Numbered from the stretch's first letter, positions 24,798 through 33,428 are shown. The stretch: 64,000 nt of DNA from Marispirochaeta aestuarii (GCF_002087085.1 NZ_MWQY01000009.1:62001-126000); one strand, 5' to 3'. Numbers and translations: made by a program. The notes: generated from the letters alone by a model not told the origin.

Positions 24798-25979
24798 ATG
24801 AAAACTAATCGTCAGATCAATCGAATACGTGGGCTGATGGATAAGTACCTGGAAATAGTACACAGCGACCGCAACAAACAGAACCTAAAGATGTGGAAGG
24901 AAGTTGGATCATGGAATCGAGACAAACCCCGTGGATTTGTACCTCTTAAACCAAATGGACACTTGCCCTATGTTATTGAACTGGATATTTCCCTGTGGAG
25001 AAAGCTTACAAACGATACAAATCTTGTTGAATATTACTCTGATCCCTACACCCACATGGAATTTCAGCTACAGCGAAGTCTGAACCATCACCAACTTTAT
25101 AAGGACAACTTTGTTTTTACCGACGAACTGTACATTTGGTTCGGTGTTATAACGGAACTTAGCCTTTTTGGAAGTGAAGTTGTTTGGCAGGAGCATAAAG
25201 AGGGTTGGATCAAAGAGCCGATTCTCAGCTCACTGGAACAGGTAGAAAAACTGACACCTCCAGATTTCTATAAAAGCGGGTTGATGCCTAAAATTCATGA
25301 ATTCTATCAAGTGATGAACGAAGTTGCTGATGGAAAGCTCAAAGTACTATTTCCGGAACTTGCCCGAGGCCCCTTCTGTATGGCTGTTCATTTGCGCGGG
25401 ATTTCAGATCTTTTCTGTGATGTTCTGGTGAATCCTGAGGGTGTGCACAAGCTGATGCGTTTTATTGTTGACAGCGAGATAGAATGGACCAAAGAGCGTA
25501 CCAGGTTTACCGGAGAAGAACCTACACGATTGAAGCTTTTTAATGATGAGATTGATTGCCCTTCAATCGGTCCCCAGATTTACAATGACCTGATTTTTCC
25601 CTATGAGGAGGAACTTGCAAAAATATCTGGAGGTGTTCGCTACTGGCATAGCTGCGGAAATATATCTGCCTTTCTACCAAAAATAAACAAACTCCCGAAT
25701 CTAGAGGTTTGTCATGTAGGCCCCTGGACATCGTATGAAGAGGCGGATGCTATTTTTGGAAGTAAAACTGCTTTGGAAATATGTCTACATCCGGTAAACG
25801 ATATTGTCATGGCTGATACCGGACAAATGAGATCGAAATTAGAAGACATTATCAACAAGTGCCCTCATGAGAACTACTCTGTACGAGCTGATGCCCTTAT
25901 GCCACAAGGAGACGATCTTGAATCGCAGTTAAGTAAAATCAAAGAATGGGAAGAAATAGCCCGTGAATATTTCGGATAG
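24798..25979 (+). CDS. Uroporphyrinogen-decarboxylase-family protein (HSCG subtype)
   Basis: The protein is 393 residues. Unlike its divergent neighbour it keeps the metal-binding motif, RYWHSCGNIS near residue 285, as in methylcobamide:CoM methyltransferase-like and O-demethylase-associated proteins. The upstream part (LYIWFGVITELSLFGSEV, LFPELARGPFCMAVHLRGISDLFCDVLVNPEGVHKLM) is typical of the barrel. LHPVNDIVMADTGQMRSKLEDII ends the domain. ATG follows AGGAGAAGGA. Likely a C1 (methyl) transferase acting on an imported substrate; no corrinoid protein is in view. The decayed dehydrogenase follows 9 bp later and was probably cotranscribed. Confidence 0.82.
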   Translation: MKTNRQINRIRGLMDKYLEIVHSDRNKQNLKMWKEVGSWNRDKPRGFVPLKPNGHLPYVIELDISLWRKLTNDTNLVEYYSDPYTHMEFQLQRSLNHHQLYKDNFVFTDELYIWFGVITELSLFGSEVVWQEHKEGWIKEPILSSLEQVEKLTPPDFYKSGLMPKIHEFYQVMNEVADGKLKVLFPELARGPFCMAVHLRGISDLFCDVLVNPEGVHKLMRFIVDSEIEWTKERTRFTGEEPTRLKLFNDEIDCPSIGPQIYNDLIFPYEEELAKISGGVRYWHSCGNISAFLPKINKLPNLEVCHVGPWTSYEEADAIFGSKTALEICLHPVNDIVMADTGQMRSKLEDIINKCPHENYSVRADALMPQGDDLESQLSKIKEWEEIAREYFG

Positions 25980-25988
25980 GAAGGGAAA

Positions 25989-26909
25989 ATGGCCTACGAA
26001 GTTTACGTTCCCCAAGATATTGACAAAACGGGAAAAGGATATTATTGAGCGTGGTGATGAGATAGTCATGGGAATAGAGATTACTTCTGCAATTTTTATG
26101 GATGAAATCTCCGGTCATGACGCATCTTTACTTGGAACAGCTAAGAGCACAAGGGAGATAATGGAGAATTGTTAGATAATCAAGGTAATTTCGCGTTATT
26201 GCGTTAGCTATGATAATGTAGATATTGAAGCAGTTAAGGATTTGAGGATACTTGTCACCTCTTCAGCTGTAGGATATGTGATTATTATAGCTGAACATAC
26301 CATCAATTACTGATAGCCTGTGCCCATTATTTCCATAATGGAGATCTATCAACTAGGAACGGCGATTGAGATTTCAGAAATCATAGCATAGGAGCAGATC
26401 TGGAAGGCAAATACTCGTATTGATCGGCTTGGGGAAGATTGCATCCAAAGTGGCAAAAAGTCAATCCTTGGCCTGGAAAAGGAAGTCGGAGCGTACGATC
26501 CTTTTGTAGTACCTGATCAGGTTCCTTAAGGGGGGCAAGATCAAAAATAACCGTGTCGATGTCTTTAACAAAGCCGATTTTGTCAGCGTTCACGTATCGG
26601 TCACCTCCGGTACCCGAGAAAGTATCGAGAAAAGGGAGTTCTCTTAATGAAAAGAGTGCATTCTTCATAAATTGTGGAAGCGTCGCAGTGATAATAGAAA
26701 ATTATCTTATACAAGCACTTAATGAAAACTGGATTGCTGGTACCGCATTGGATGTTTTCAATCCTGAACCGCCGGGATCTGTTAGCCCAGTGCTACACCT
26801 TGAAAATGTCATACTCTCACCTCACAACGCTGTAACAACGAAAGAGTCTGCCATACGTGTAGCGTTAGGCAGGGCCCGGGGAATTGATGATGTGTTAAGC
26901 GGGACGTAG
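25989..26909 (+). pseudogene. Decayed D-2-hydroxyacid dehydrogenase (SerA-like)
   Basis: Pieces of one dehydrogenase follow in order across three frames. MAYEVYVPQDIDKTGKGYY ends at a TGA (26046); one frame over, ERGDEIVMG through TAKSTREIMENC ends at a TAG, then continues KVISRYCVSYDNVDIEAVKDL and AEHTI; after a damaged middle, LGKIASKVAK and ILGLEKEVGAYDPFV mark the NAD-binding Rossmann region with another shift; finally SAFFINCGSVAVIIENYLIQ, NWIAGTALDVFNPEPPG, NVILSPHNAVTTKES and GIDDVLSGT. At least two stops and four shifts are needed. The original ribosome site (GGAAGGG) survives. Normal length is about 320 residues, consistent with the 921-bp span. It was probably the third gene of the URO-D unit. 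Confidence 0.9.
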
Positions 26910-27096
26910 TTTTCAATTTCCATTAGTCATACCAGAAAACATCAGGAAGGATAAATATATTCTGAAATATTTAGTGGTCTACAAACCCAGTCGTAGAGGC
27001 GAATGGAGAATTTCTATTTACTGAACAGAACATAGCGGCCAGTTCATCGAATGAATGAAATGATAAAATTCAGTATCAGTATACAAGGAGGCGATA

Positions 27097-27714
27097 ATGA
27101 ACGTTGTTGAATATGAAGACCTCGAGGAGGGGGTATATGACAGTATACTTTCTTTTTTGTTGCAGAGAAAGCTTAAAGCTGGTGATAGGCTAAATCAACT
27201 CCTCCTAGTCCGGGAGCTATCCATATCAAGAACCCCAATCAATTCTGTGCTTTCTCACCTGGAAGGACAGATGATAGCAGGAAAAGCTCCCCGTCATGGT
27301 TATTCTGTAAGAAATTACAGTCGAGAGGAACTGTGCGGGATTTGCAATCTTTTTGAGTTGATAGGTATAGATATACTTAACCAGGTGTGCCAGTTAAGTG
27401 ACATAAATCTTGGGAGAATATACCGTATAATAAACACTCAGGAATCTAATGATGACAACGGTCGTTCCTTCGAATTCCTCTACAAATTTTTTCAAGCAAT
27501 CGTTGTCAACTGTGCCAATGAAGTCCTTGAAAACATATTCTGTTCTCTTTTAGTGATCATGATTACGAATGGATTGCTCGATTCTACTGAATGGGAGGAA
27601 CATCTATCTTTTGCAAAGGATCTTTTTAGCGCCCTCGAAAGAAGGGATGCTAAAAAAACTATAGAAAGGTTTAGTTCGTTAATTTATAAATTCAAAAAAT
27701 CAATCAGTAACTGA
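27097..27714 (+). CDS. GntR-family transcriptional regulator
   Basis: The protein is 205 residues. The winged-helix N-terminus (YEDLEEGVYDSILSFLLQRKLKAGDRLNQLLLVRELSISRTPINSVLSHLEGQMI) is clear GntR type. The C-terminal helical part (LCGICNLFELIGIDILNQV onward) aligns in position with an FCD effector domain but lacks the usual Asp-His metal ligands, so the effector may differ. ATG has AAGGAGG upstream. It is convergent with the second GntR gene and the two overlap by 15 bp at their 3' ends. It probably controls the island, but which regulator binds the repeated motif is not known. Confidence 0.85.
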   Translation: MNVVEYEDLEEGVYDSILSFLLQRKLKAGDRLNQLLLVRELSISRTPINSVLSHLEGQMIAGKAPRHGYSVRNYSREELCGICNLFELIGIDILNQVCQLSDINLGRIYRIINTQESNDDNGRSFEFLYKFFQAIVVNCANEVLENIFCSLLVIMITNGLLDSTEWEEHLSFAKDLFSALERRDAKKTIERFSSLIYKFKKSISN

Positions 27715-28407
27715 ATTTGATGAATCAGTGAAAAGCAGATCAAACTTTAAATCGCCTTTAGTAAGATGCTCTGAAAGTGATTTTCTGGAACGCATATGAT
27801 GCTCCATCATGAGTTTCTGAGCAAGTGCAGCCTCTCGTCGGCGCATTGCATCAATAATTTCAAGATGTTCAACTATAGTTTCGTCAGGGGAACGCATAAC
27901 ACCCATGTTAAGAGAGGTAGTGAGCATATTAAAAGTCTTAATGAAGCGGATGAACATGCGATTACCAGATTTCATGAGAATAGACCGATGGAATTCCCGA
28001 TCTACTCGTAGATATTCAACGGCATCCCCTTTAGTATGTACTTCTTTGAGTCGTTCACCAAAGTCGATTAGACCAAAGAGTTCGTCATCATCGAGATTTT
28101 CAATGCACCGTCGCAACGCCATACTCTCCATGGCAGCCCGTGCTTCATAAAAATCAATCAAATACTGGGGAGTATATTCCCGGGCAAAAAAACCACTATT
28201 GCCTCGTTTTTCTATCAGATCCTCCCCTACCAGCCGTTTTACTGCCTCGTTTACTGGAGTCAGACTAACACGCAATTGTCGACACAACTCAGATTTATCG
28301 ATCCGATCCCCCGGAAGAATTGACCGCTCGATCAACATTCGTTTTATTTCACTATAAACCCGGTCTCCGATATAGACCTTTTTGATCGGGGATTTTCCCA
28401 TGCTCAT
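27700..28407 (-). CDS. GntR-family regulator with FCD domain
   Basis: The protein is 235 residues. The winged helix (YIGDRVYSEIKRMLIERSILPGDRIDKSELCRQLRVSLTPVNEAVKRLVGEDLIEKRGNSGFF) is complete. The FCD domain follows, with FYEARAAMESMALRRC, LRVDREFHRSIL (Asp and His of the metal site) and a later His in VEHLEIIDAM. Such regulators respond to carboxylates, which fits the TTT transporter and sugar-acid enzymes. ATG 28407 or 28401 are both possible. Two copies of ATAAAATAGGAT flank its upstream region. Confidence 0.9.
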   Translation of the reverse strand: MSMGKSPIKKVYIGDRVYSEIKRMLIERSILPGDRIDKSELCRQLRVSLTPVNEAVKRLVGEDLIEKRGNSGFFAREYTPQYLIDFYEARAAMESMALRRCIENLDDDELFGLIDFGERLKEVHTKGDAVEYLRVDREFHRSILMKSGNRMFIRFIKTFNMLTTSLNMGVMRSPDETIVEHLEIIDAMRRREAALAQKLMMEHHMRSRKSLSEHLTKGDLKFDLLFTDSSNSVTD

Positions 28408-28467
28408 AAAATAGGATTATTCCCTCTAATAGTAAAAAATGCAACACCGTTTTCTATAAAATAGGAT
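28406..28467. repeat. Direct repeat ATAAAATAGGAT, two copies 50 bp apart
   Basis: Copies at 28406-28417 and 28456-28467 are identical over 12 bases. The first overlaps the start codon of the FCD regulator. Two sites about five helical turns apart upstream of a regulator suggest autoregulation through looping, but the repeat is short. Confidence 0.4.
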
Positions 28468-28500
28468 GGCGGAACCGTTAAGCCCCGCCAAACACAGAAA

Positions 28501-29604
28501 TCACCCCTTTACACTGCCTGCCATAAGACCACGGACAAAGAAACGCTGCAGACCGAAGAAGACGATCAAAGGAAGTATCATGCTCAGAAAGGCACCGGAG
28601 GTCAGCAGATGCCAGTCCTGCCCCTTTTCGCCAACCATGGCAGCCAGGGCACTGGTTACAACCCGGTTTTTGTCTCCCAGGAAGACCAGGGCAACAAGGT
28701 AATCATTCCAGACCCAGAGGAACTGAAAGATTGCAAAGCTCGCCAGGGCCGGAACGGACAAAGGCAGAACCAGGCGCACAAAGGTAGTAAAGGGTGTTGC
28801 GCCATCGAGATAGGCTGATTCAAAGATGTCCCGGGACAGGGTACTGATGTAGTTGTACAGCAGGTAGATTGCCAGAGGCAGACCAAAGCCCGTGTGCGCC
28901 ATCCACATACCCAGGAAGGTACCGGTAATTCCCCAGTTGGTAAAATCCCGCAATATGGGTATCAGGGCAATCTGTAGCGGTACGACCAGAAGTGCCACCA
29001 CCATGGTAAAGAAGGGTCTGCGCATGGGGAACTCCATCCAGGCGAAGGCATAGGCCGCAAAAGCTGCGATAAGAATGGGGATTATTGTAGCGGGAATACT
29101 GACTGCCAGTGAGTTCAGAACAGCATCGGCAAAATTGCTCCCCTGCCGTGATATCGTGTTACCCTGGGCATCTACAAAAGAAACCTCTCCGCCGGAGAGA
29201 ACATCCTTGTAGTTCTGCATAGTCAGGTTAGCACCGAAGCCGATCCATTTTTCCTCATACACCCTGATCGTTCTTGAGCGCTTATTTCCGATCCAGCGAA
29301 TCTGCTTGCCCTCTTCTACACTTATACCCTGTCGCCACTGTTCAAAAGAGGCCGTGTGGTCTTCGATGGTAATGGGCGCATCGGGATTCGTATCCTCAGG
29401 CAGCTCGTACTCATGGGTAAGGACCCAGTCTTTGTGGGGCAGCACCGTCCACCAGCCAGACCCGTAAATATCCTTGGAATCCCGAAAGGAGGTAACAAAA
29501 ATCCCCAGGGTGGGAACCGTCCAGCTAAGCACGATCGCAACAAGAATAAGTTCTACAAGCAGCTTGCCCGGAGAGAACAGTTTTTTTTCCGCTCTTTTTT
29601 TCAT
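28501..29604 (-). CDS. Carbohydrate ABC transporter permease (MalG-like)
   Basis: The protein is 367 residues. Helix 1 (LVELILVAIVLSWTVPTLGIFVTSF) is followed by a large extracytoplasmic insert (residues of about 45-160), longer than in typical 280-residue MalG proteins. The EAA loop for the ATPase is FESAYLDGATPFTTFVRLVLPLSVPALA. LMAGSVKG ends the protein, as in most MalG-like permeases. It overlaps the MalF-like gene by ATGA. No ATPase gene lies in the operon; a shared MsiK-like ATPase encoded elsewhere must serve it. Confidence 0.93.
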   Translation of the reverse strand: MKKRAEKKLFSPGKLLVELILVAIVLSWTVPTLGIFVTSFRDSKDIYGSGWWTVLPHKDWVLTHEYELPEDTNPDAPITIEDHTASFEQWRQGISVEEGKQIRWIGNKRSRTIRVYEEKWIGFGANLTMQNYKDVLSGGEVSFVDAQGNTISRQGSNFADAVLNSLAVSIPATIIPILIAAFAAYAFAWMEFPMRRPFFTMVVALLVVPLQIALIPILRDFTNWGITGTFLGMWMAHTGFGLPLAIYLLYNYISTLSRDIFESAYLDGATPFTTFVRLVLPLSVPALASFAIFQFLWVWNDYLVALVFLGDKNRVVTSALAAMVGEKGQDWHLLTSGAFLSMILPLIVFFGLQRFFVRGLMAGSVKG

Positions 29605-30683
29605 TTCAACACACTCCTGGCACGGAATTGCTTCAGGTTATAGATAAGGACCGGTATGATAACCACCAGCAGAATAATAGCGATAGCCGATGCACGGCCC
29701 GAATTATTGTAGGAAAACTGCTGCAGGTAGAACTCATTGGCAATAACATTGGTTCCGTAGTTTCCACCGGTCATAACCCGGACGATATCAAAGAGTTTGA
29801 GGCTGAAAATCAGGATCGTCGTGGTTACTGTAACAATGGTAGGCATGATGGACGGAATCGTAATATTGAAAAAAATCCGTATGGGTCCTGCACCATCCAC
29901 TCTGGCGGCTTCGTTGATGGATTCCGGAATACCCTTTATTGCCGCCGAGATTATCACCATCGCGTAGCCTGTCTGCAGCCATACCATAATGATAATCAGA
30001 AAAAAGTTGTTCCAGAAGGGAACCAGCAGCCAGGCCTGGGCTTCGCCGCCGAAGGCTGTGACGATGGCATTCAGCAGACCGATTTCAGCGATATTGATCC
30101 CTTCGCCCTTATAGGCGTAGATAAACTTCCAGATAACACCTGCACCGACAAAGGAGATTGCCATGGGCATGAATATCAGGGATTTGATGACCTTCTCGAA
30201 GCGGCTCTTGTCTGCCAGTACCGAGATTATGAGACCAAGAATAACACAGGCGGATGTTCCGAAAACAATCCAGAGCAGGTTGTTTCTGAAGCTTTCCAGC
30301 ATGATGGGATCAGTAAAGGCGAACTTGTAATTATCAAGAAATACGAATTCTCTTCCCGCGGCATCCATAAAACTCAGCGCAAGGGAGCGCAGGGTCGGAA
30401 GAACCAGGGCCCATAGCAGAAAAATAACCGCCGGACCTGCAAACACAAAGGCCACTGCAATTGAACGTATACTTCTGGGCATGGACTGGGCTATCTGGTT
30501 GAGTACAAAATAGAGAAGTGCCACAGAGCCGAGACCCCAGACAACAGCGAAAAAGGTCATCAAAACCTTGGCATTCTGCAGATTCTGCAACAGCAGGAAT
30601 CCTCCGATGAGTACTACAGCCGTCAGTACAAGAAGTACAAACAGTACCGCGTAGCGCCGCGAAGGCGTAAGGTCTTCCAGCAT
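29601..30683 (-). CDS. Carbohydrate ABC transporter permease (MalF-like)
   Basis: This 360-residue inner-membrane protein has two extra N-terminal helices before the core and the EAA motif INEAARVDGAGPIRIFFNITIPSIMPTIV. LFDIVRVMTGGNYGTNVIANEFYLQQF near the C-terminus is typical of MalF-type sugar permeases. It pairs with the product of the overlapping downstream gene. A stable hairpin separates it from the binding-protein gene. Confidence 0.93.
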   Translation of the reverse strand: MLEDLTPSRRYAVLFVLLVLTAVVLIGGFLLLQNLQNAKVLMTFFAVVWGLGSVALLYFVLNQIAQSMPRSIRSIAVAFVFAGPAVIFLLWALVLPTLRSLALSFMDAAGREFVFLDNYKFAFTDPIMLESFRNNLLWIVFGTSACVILGLIISVLADKSRFEKVIKSLIFMPMAISFVGAGVIWKFIYAYKGEGINIAEIGLLNAIVTAFGGEAQAWLLVPFWNNFFLIIIMVWLQTGYAMVIISAAIKGIPESINEAARVDGAGPIRIFFNITIPSIMPTIVTVTTTILIFSLKLFDIVRVMTGGNYGTNVIANEFYLQQFSYNNSGRASAIAIILLVVIIPVLIYNLKQFRARSVLK

Positions 30684-30713
30684 ACTTGCCTCCTCCTATA
30701 AAAAGGTTGAGCC

Positions 30714-30738
30714 GCAGGGGGGCATACAGCCCCCCTGC
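30714..30738 (-). other. Stable stem-loop between binding-protein and permease genes
   Basis: GCAGGGGGG (30714-30722) and CCCCCCTGC (30730-30738) make a 9-bp GC stem with a 7-base loop. No T-run follows. Such hairpins after a binding-protein gene protect its mRNA or attenuate the downstream permease genes. Confidence 0.6.
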
Positions 30739-30764
30739 GACGGGAGAAATACAGGTAGCCTGTA

Positions 30765-32099
30765 TCAGTTCGGCCAGGAGGCGTCGATGGCCTTCAAAGC
30801 CTCATCCAAGGGTTTTGATCCGGATACATAGGCGGTCATCTCTTTCCAGAAAGTACCGGCACCTACAGCCCCTGGCATTAAATCCGAGCCGTCGAAACGG
30901 ACACTGGTGGCGTTCTGAATGACCTCCGCAACCTTGCGGTCAACTACGTTGCTGTACCAGCTGAGGTCGGAATCCTTGTGGGGAGAGATCGCTCCACCGG
31001 CCCGGACCCAGCCCTCAACGGAAGCACCGGTGGCAAAGTACTGCATTACCATGCGTACCTCCGGCCGGTCGTCGAACATTGCATAGATATCTCCTGCAAC
31101 CAGAACAGGCCGACCGTACTGGGGGTCCACACTGGGCAGATAGAAGAAGTCGTAGTCTTCACCGGCTGTCAGGTTTTCGGGAAAGAAGGAGGTAATAAAG
31201 TTGCCCTGCTTGTGAAGCCAGGCTTTGGGCGGATCTTCGAACATGACCTTGGGGGCATCCCCAAAACTGGTTGTGGCTATGCTCTTGCGGCCGCCGTAGA
31301 CCATACCGTCGGCGAACCAGATATCCGCCATGGTCTCGATTGCCTTGCGGACCTCGGGGGAGTTGAATTTCAATTCGCCGGCAACCCACCTGTCATAGTT
31401 CTCCAGGCTTGTGGTGCGCAGCATCATCTCTTCCACCCAGTCGGTGGCCGGCCAGCCGGTTGCGGCACCGGACTCGATGCCCACGGCCCATGGGCTGTCG
31501 CCGTCTGACAGAATGGTGTTCTGCAGTTCAACCAGCTCCTCCCAGGTTTCAGGAACCTGGTAACCGGCTTCGTCGAAGGCCTTTTTGTTGTACCATACCA
31601 GGGATTTACCGTTAACACGGCCCCAGACACCCGCCATAATGGGTCCATCCGGGGATTCCATGGTGGCCATATCGAGCCAGCTCTGAATGTAGTTCGACCG
31701 GACCTTGTCCATATCCAGTACCTTGTTCAAGTCAATGACATAACCTTTGCCCGCAAAGGTCTCGAGCAGACCGGGCTGGGGAAAATCAACGATATCCGGA
31801 GGATTCCCACCTTCAACACTGATGGAGATGGAAGCCTCGAACTCCTTGCTTCCCTCATACTGAATATCGATTCCGGTTTCTTCTTCGAAGGATTTTATGG
31901 ATTCCTCGAATTTGATGGCATCGTTATCCGTAAAAGGTCCTGCCATGGTAACGACCTTTCCCCTGACCTCTGCATAGGGATCATCGGCAGCAGTCTGTTC
32001 CGGCTCTGCCGGGGCCGAGGCTGCCTCTTCGCTCTTGCTGCATGATGTGAAGGCCATGAGGAGACCTGCAATCATGATGAGAAACATGATTTTTTTCAT
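30765..32099 (-). CDS. Extracellular sugar-binding lipoprotein (ABC transporter, family 1)
   Basis: The protein is about 444 residues. MKKIMFLIMIAGLLMAFTSC is a lipoprotein signal (lipobox FTSC), followed by an Ala/Glu-rich linker. FEEETGIDIQYEGSKEFEASI and VEGGNPPDIVDFPQPGLL are typical of oligosaccharide-binding proteins, as is YNKKAFDEAGYQVPETWEELVELQ. It delivers a sugar to the two permeases. I start at the ATG at 32099, with AAGGAG eight bases upstream. The adjacent beta-phosphoglucomutase-like gene points to an alpha-glucoside taken apart by a phosphorylase, though no phosphorylase is in the window. Confidence 0.93.
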   Translation of the reverse strand: MKKIMFLIMIAGLLMAFTSCSKSEEAASAPAEPEQTAADDPYAEVRGKVVTMAGPFTDNDAIKFEESIKSFEEETGIDIQYEGSKEFEASISISVEGGNPPDIVDFPQPGLLETFAGKGYVIDLNKVLDMDKVRSNYIQSWLDMATMESPDGPIMAGVWGRVNGKSLVWYNKKAFDEAGYQVPETWEELVELQNTILSDGDSPWAVGIESGAATGWPATDWVEEMMLRTTSLENYDRWVAGELKFNSPEVRKAIETMADIWFADGMVYGGRKSIATTSFGDAPKVMFEDPPKAWLHKQGNFITSFFPENLTAGEDYDFFYLPSVDPQYGRPVLVAGDIYAMFDDRPEVRMVMQYFATGASVEGWVRAGGAISPHKDSDLSWYSNVVDRKVAEVIQNATSVRFDGSDLMPGAVGAGTFWKEMTAYVSGSKPLDEALKAIDASWPN

Positions 32100-32128
32100 G
32101 TTTATCACTCCTTTTGCTTTTTTTTAAT

Positions 32129-32143
32129 CCCTCCAACGGAGGG
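32129..32143. other. Short GC hairpin between lacI-type regulator and binding-protein gene
   Basis: CCCTCC (32129-32134), AAC, GGAGGG (32138-32143). In the minus-strand transcript it is followed by A-rich, not T-rich, sequence, so it is not a standard terminator. Confidence 0.4.
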
Positions 32144-32157
32144 TTTTCCACCACATA

Positions 32158-33195
32158 CTAATTCCTCCGGTTTACACCGCAGGATTCCCTTATTACCAGT
32201 TCCGGCTTGATCATCTCCTGAAGCGGATGCTCACCGTTACCATCCACAAGACGCACAAGACGTTCGCAGGCATCACTTACCAGCCGTTCCCGGGGCTGGT
32301 GTACCGTTGTAAGGGAGGGCCTGAAAATCCGTCCGAATTCGATATCGTCATATCCCACAACAGCAACGTCATCAGGTACGGTCAGGCCCATATCCAGCAG
32401 AGCAGCGATCGCCCCCAGAGCCATGATGTCCGCTTCTGCGAATATGCCGTCGATATCGCTCAGAATACCCCGGTGATCCATGATGGTCTGGTAGCCGAAC
32501 TCATAGGTGCAGGAACCGTACAGGATGTTCCGGTTCATAACGGGAATATCATATTCGGCTAGGGCTTTTTTATAACCGGACATCCGCTCGATAAACTGGA
32601 GCTCCGATGAATCTTCGTTGATGCAGAGGATGTTCCTCCGTCCATCCCGTATAAGATGTTCGGTGGCCAGATACCCTCCGTATTCATGGTCCACAAAGAT
32701 ATAATTCATATCGTTATAGCTTACGTTCTGGGGTTTGAAATGAAGAACGACGTTCGGAACCCGCCGAAGATTGATAAACTGCCAGTCCTCGCTGCTGATA
32801 TTCGGATGGATGAGCAGAAGTCCGTCGACCTTGCGCCGGTTAACCAGCTTCTGGATATTACTCTCTCCGGTGTAGCTGTTTCTGGCGAAGGTGATGATCG
32901 TATCCATGGACGCCTTCTCCAGACTCTGTCGGACAGACCGCATGAGAAGCTCCATGTAATAAAAAGAGCCGAAACGCTCGAAAATCTCCGGACAGATAAC
33001 ACCGATGGTGCCTGTTCGATTGGTGGAAAGACTGCGGGCGTTGGCGTTGAACTCGAAATTAAGATCCCGGGCAATGCGCTTGATCAGCCGTTTGGTCTTT
33101 TCCGATACATTCGGGCTGTCATTCAGACAGCGGGATACCGTCGAGTGACTGACCCCTGCGATTCTTGCAATGTCCTTTATTGTTACCTTTTTCAT
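32158..33195 (-). CDS. LacI-family transcriptional regulator
   Basis: The protein is about 345 residues. The helix-turn-helix MKKVTIKDIARIAGVSHSTV and the hinge helix region (ANARSLSTNRTGTIGVICPEIF) are standard. The periplasmic-binding-like effector domain follows (VDGLLLIHPNIS, GYLATEHLIRDGRRNILCI, DIDGIFAEADIMALGAI, VVGYDDIEFGRIFRPSLTTV). It probably represses its own operon and the divergent phosphoglucomutase gene through the palindromes at 33212 and 33379. The start at 33195 has no Shine-Dalgarno sequence; a GTG at 33207 is possible. Confidence 0.94.
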   Translation of the reverse strand: MKKVTIKDIARIAGVSHSTVSRCLNDSPNVSEKTKRLIKRIARDLNFEFNANARSLSTNRTGTIGVICPEIFERFGSFYYMELLMRSVRQSLEKASMDTIITFARNSYTGESNIQKLVNRRKVDGLLLIHPNISSEDWQFINLRRVPNVVLHFKPQNVSYNDMNYIFVDHEYGGYLATEHLIRDGRRNILCINEDSSELQFIERMSGYKKALAEYDIPVMNRNILYGSCTYEFGYQTIMDHRGILSDIDGIFAEADIMALGAIAALLDMGLTVPDDVAVVGYDDIEFGRIFRPSLTTVHQPRERLVSDACERLVRLVDGNGEHPLQEMIKPELVIRESCGVNRRN

Positions 33196-33211
33196 CAATA
33201 TTTGCACAGGT

Positions 33212-33229
33212 TATGCACACGTCTGCATA
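33212..33229. promoter_or_regulatory. LacI-type operator at the regulator's own promoter
   Basis: TATGCACACGTCTGCATA is an 18-bp palindrome (one mismatched pair) centred on CG. It lies just downstream of the predicted transcription start of the minus-strand operon, a roadblock position. Confidence 0.65.
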
Positions 33230-33238
33230 CCTGTAATC

Positions 33239-33267
33239 ACTGTAACGCCGCCGGAGCCGGTTGTCAA
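33239..33267 (-). promoter_or_regulatory. Promoter of the lacI-type regulator and ABC operon
   Basis: Minus strand: TTGACA (33267-33262), 17 bp, TACAGT (33244-33239). The start of transcription would fall near 33232, beside the operator. Confidence 0.6.
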
Positions 33268-33377
33268 GAAATTTATCAGTACATAAATCTTTACTATTAT
33301 GAGAGTTAAGAAATATTTCCGATATTCTTCAGCTGATTATTCATTCAGGACTTCCAGGGATGAAACAGGCGCAAACT

Positions 33378-33406
33378 TTGCACACGTGTGTATTATTGTA
33401 TATATT
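33378..33406 (+). promoter_or_regulatory. Promoter with embedded operator for the phosphoglucomutase-like gene
   Basis: TTGCAC (33378-33383), 17 bp, TATATT (33401-33406). The -35 box overlaps the palindrome TGCACACGTGTGTA (33379-33392), which shares TGCACACGT with the operator at 33212. The two operator centres are 165 bp apart. Confidence 0.6.
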
Positions 33407-33428
33407 TATTGCATACAAGGAGGAGAGC

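Noticed and set aside
18850-28450. Transposase, integrase, attachment sites or flanking direct repeats for the AT-rich island.
   Set aside because: None could be found by reading both edges; the only tRNA gene is 8 kb away and shows no duplicated 3' end near the island.
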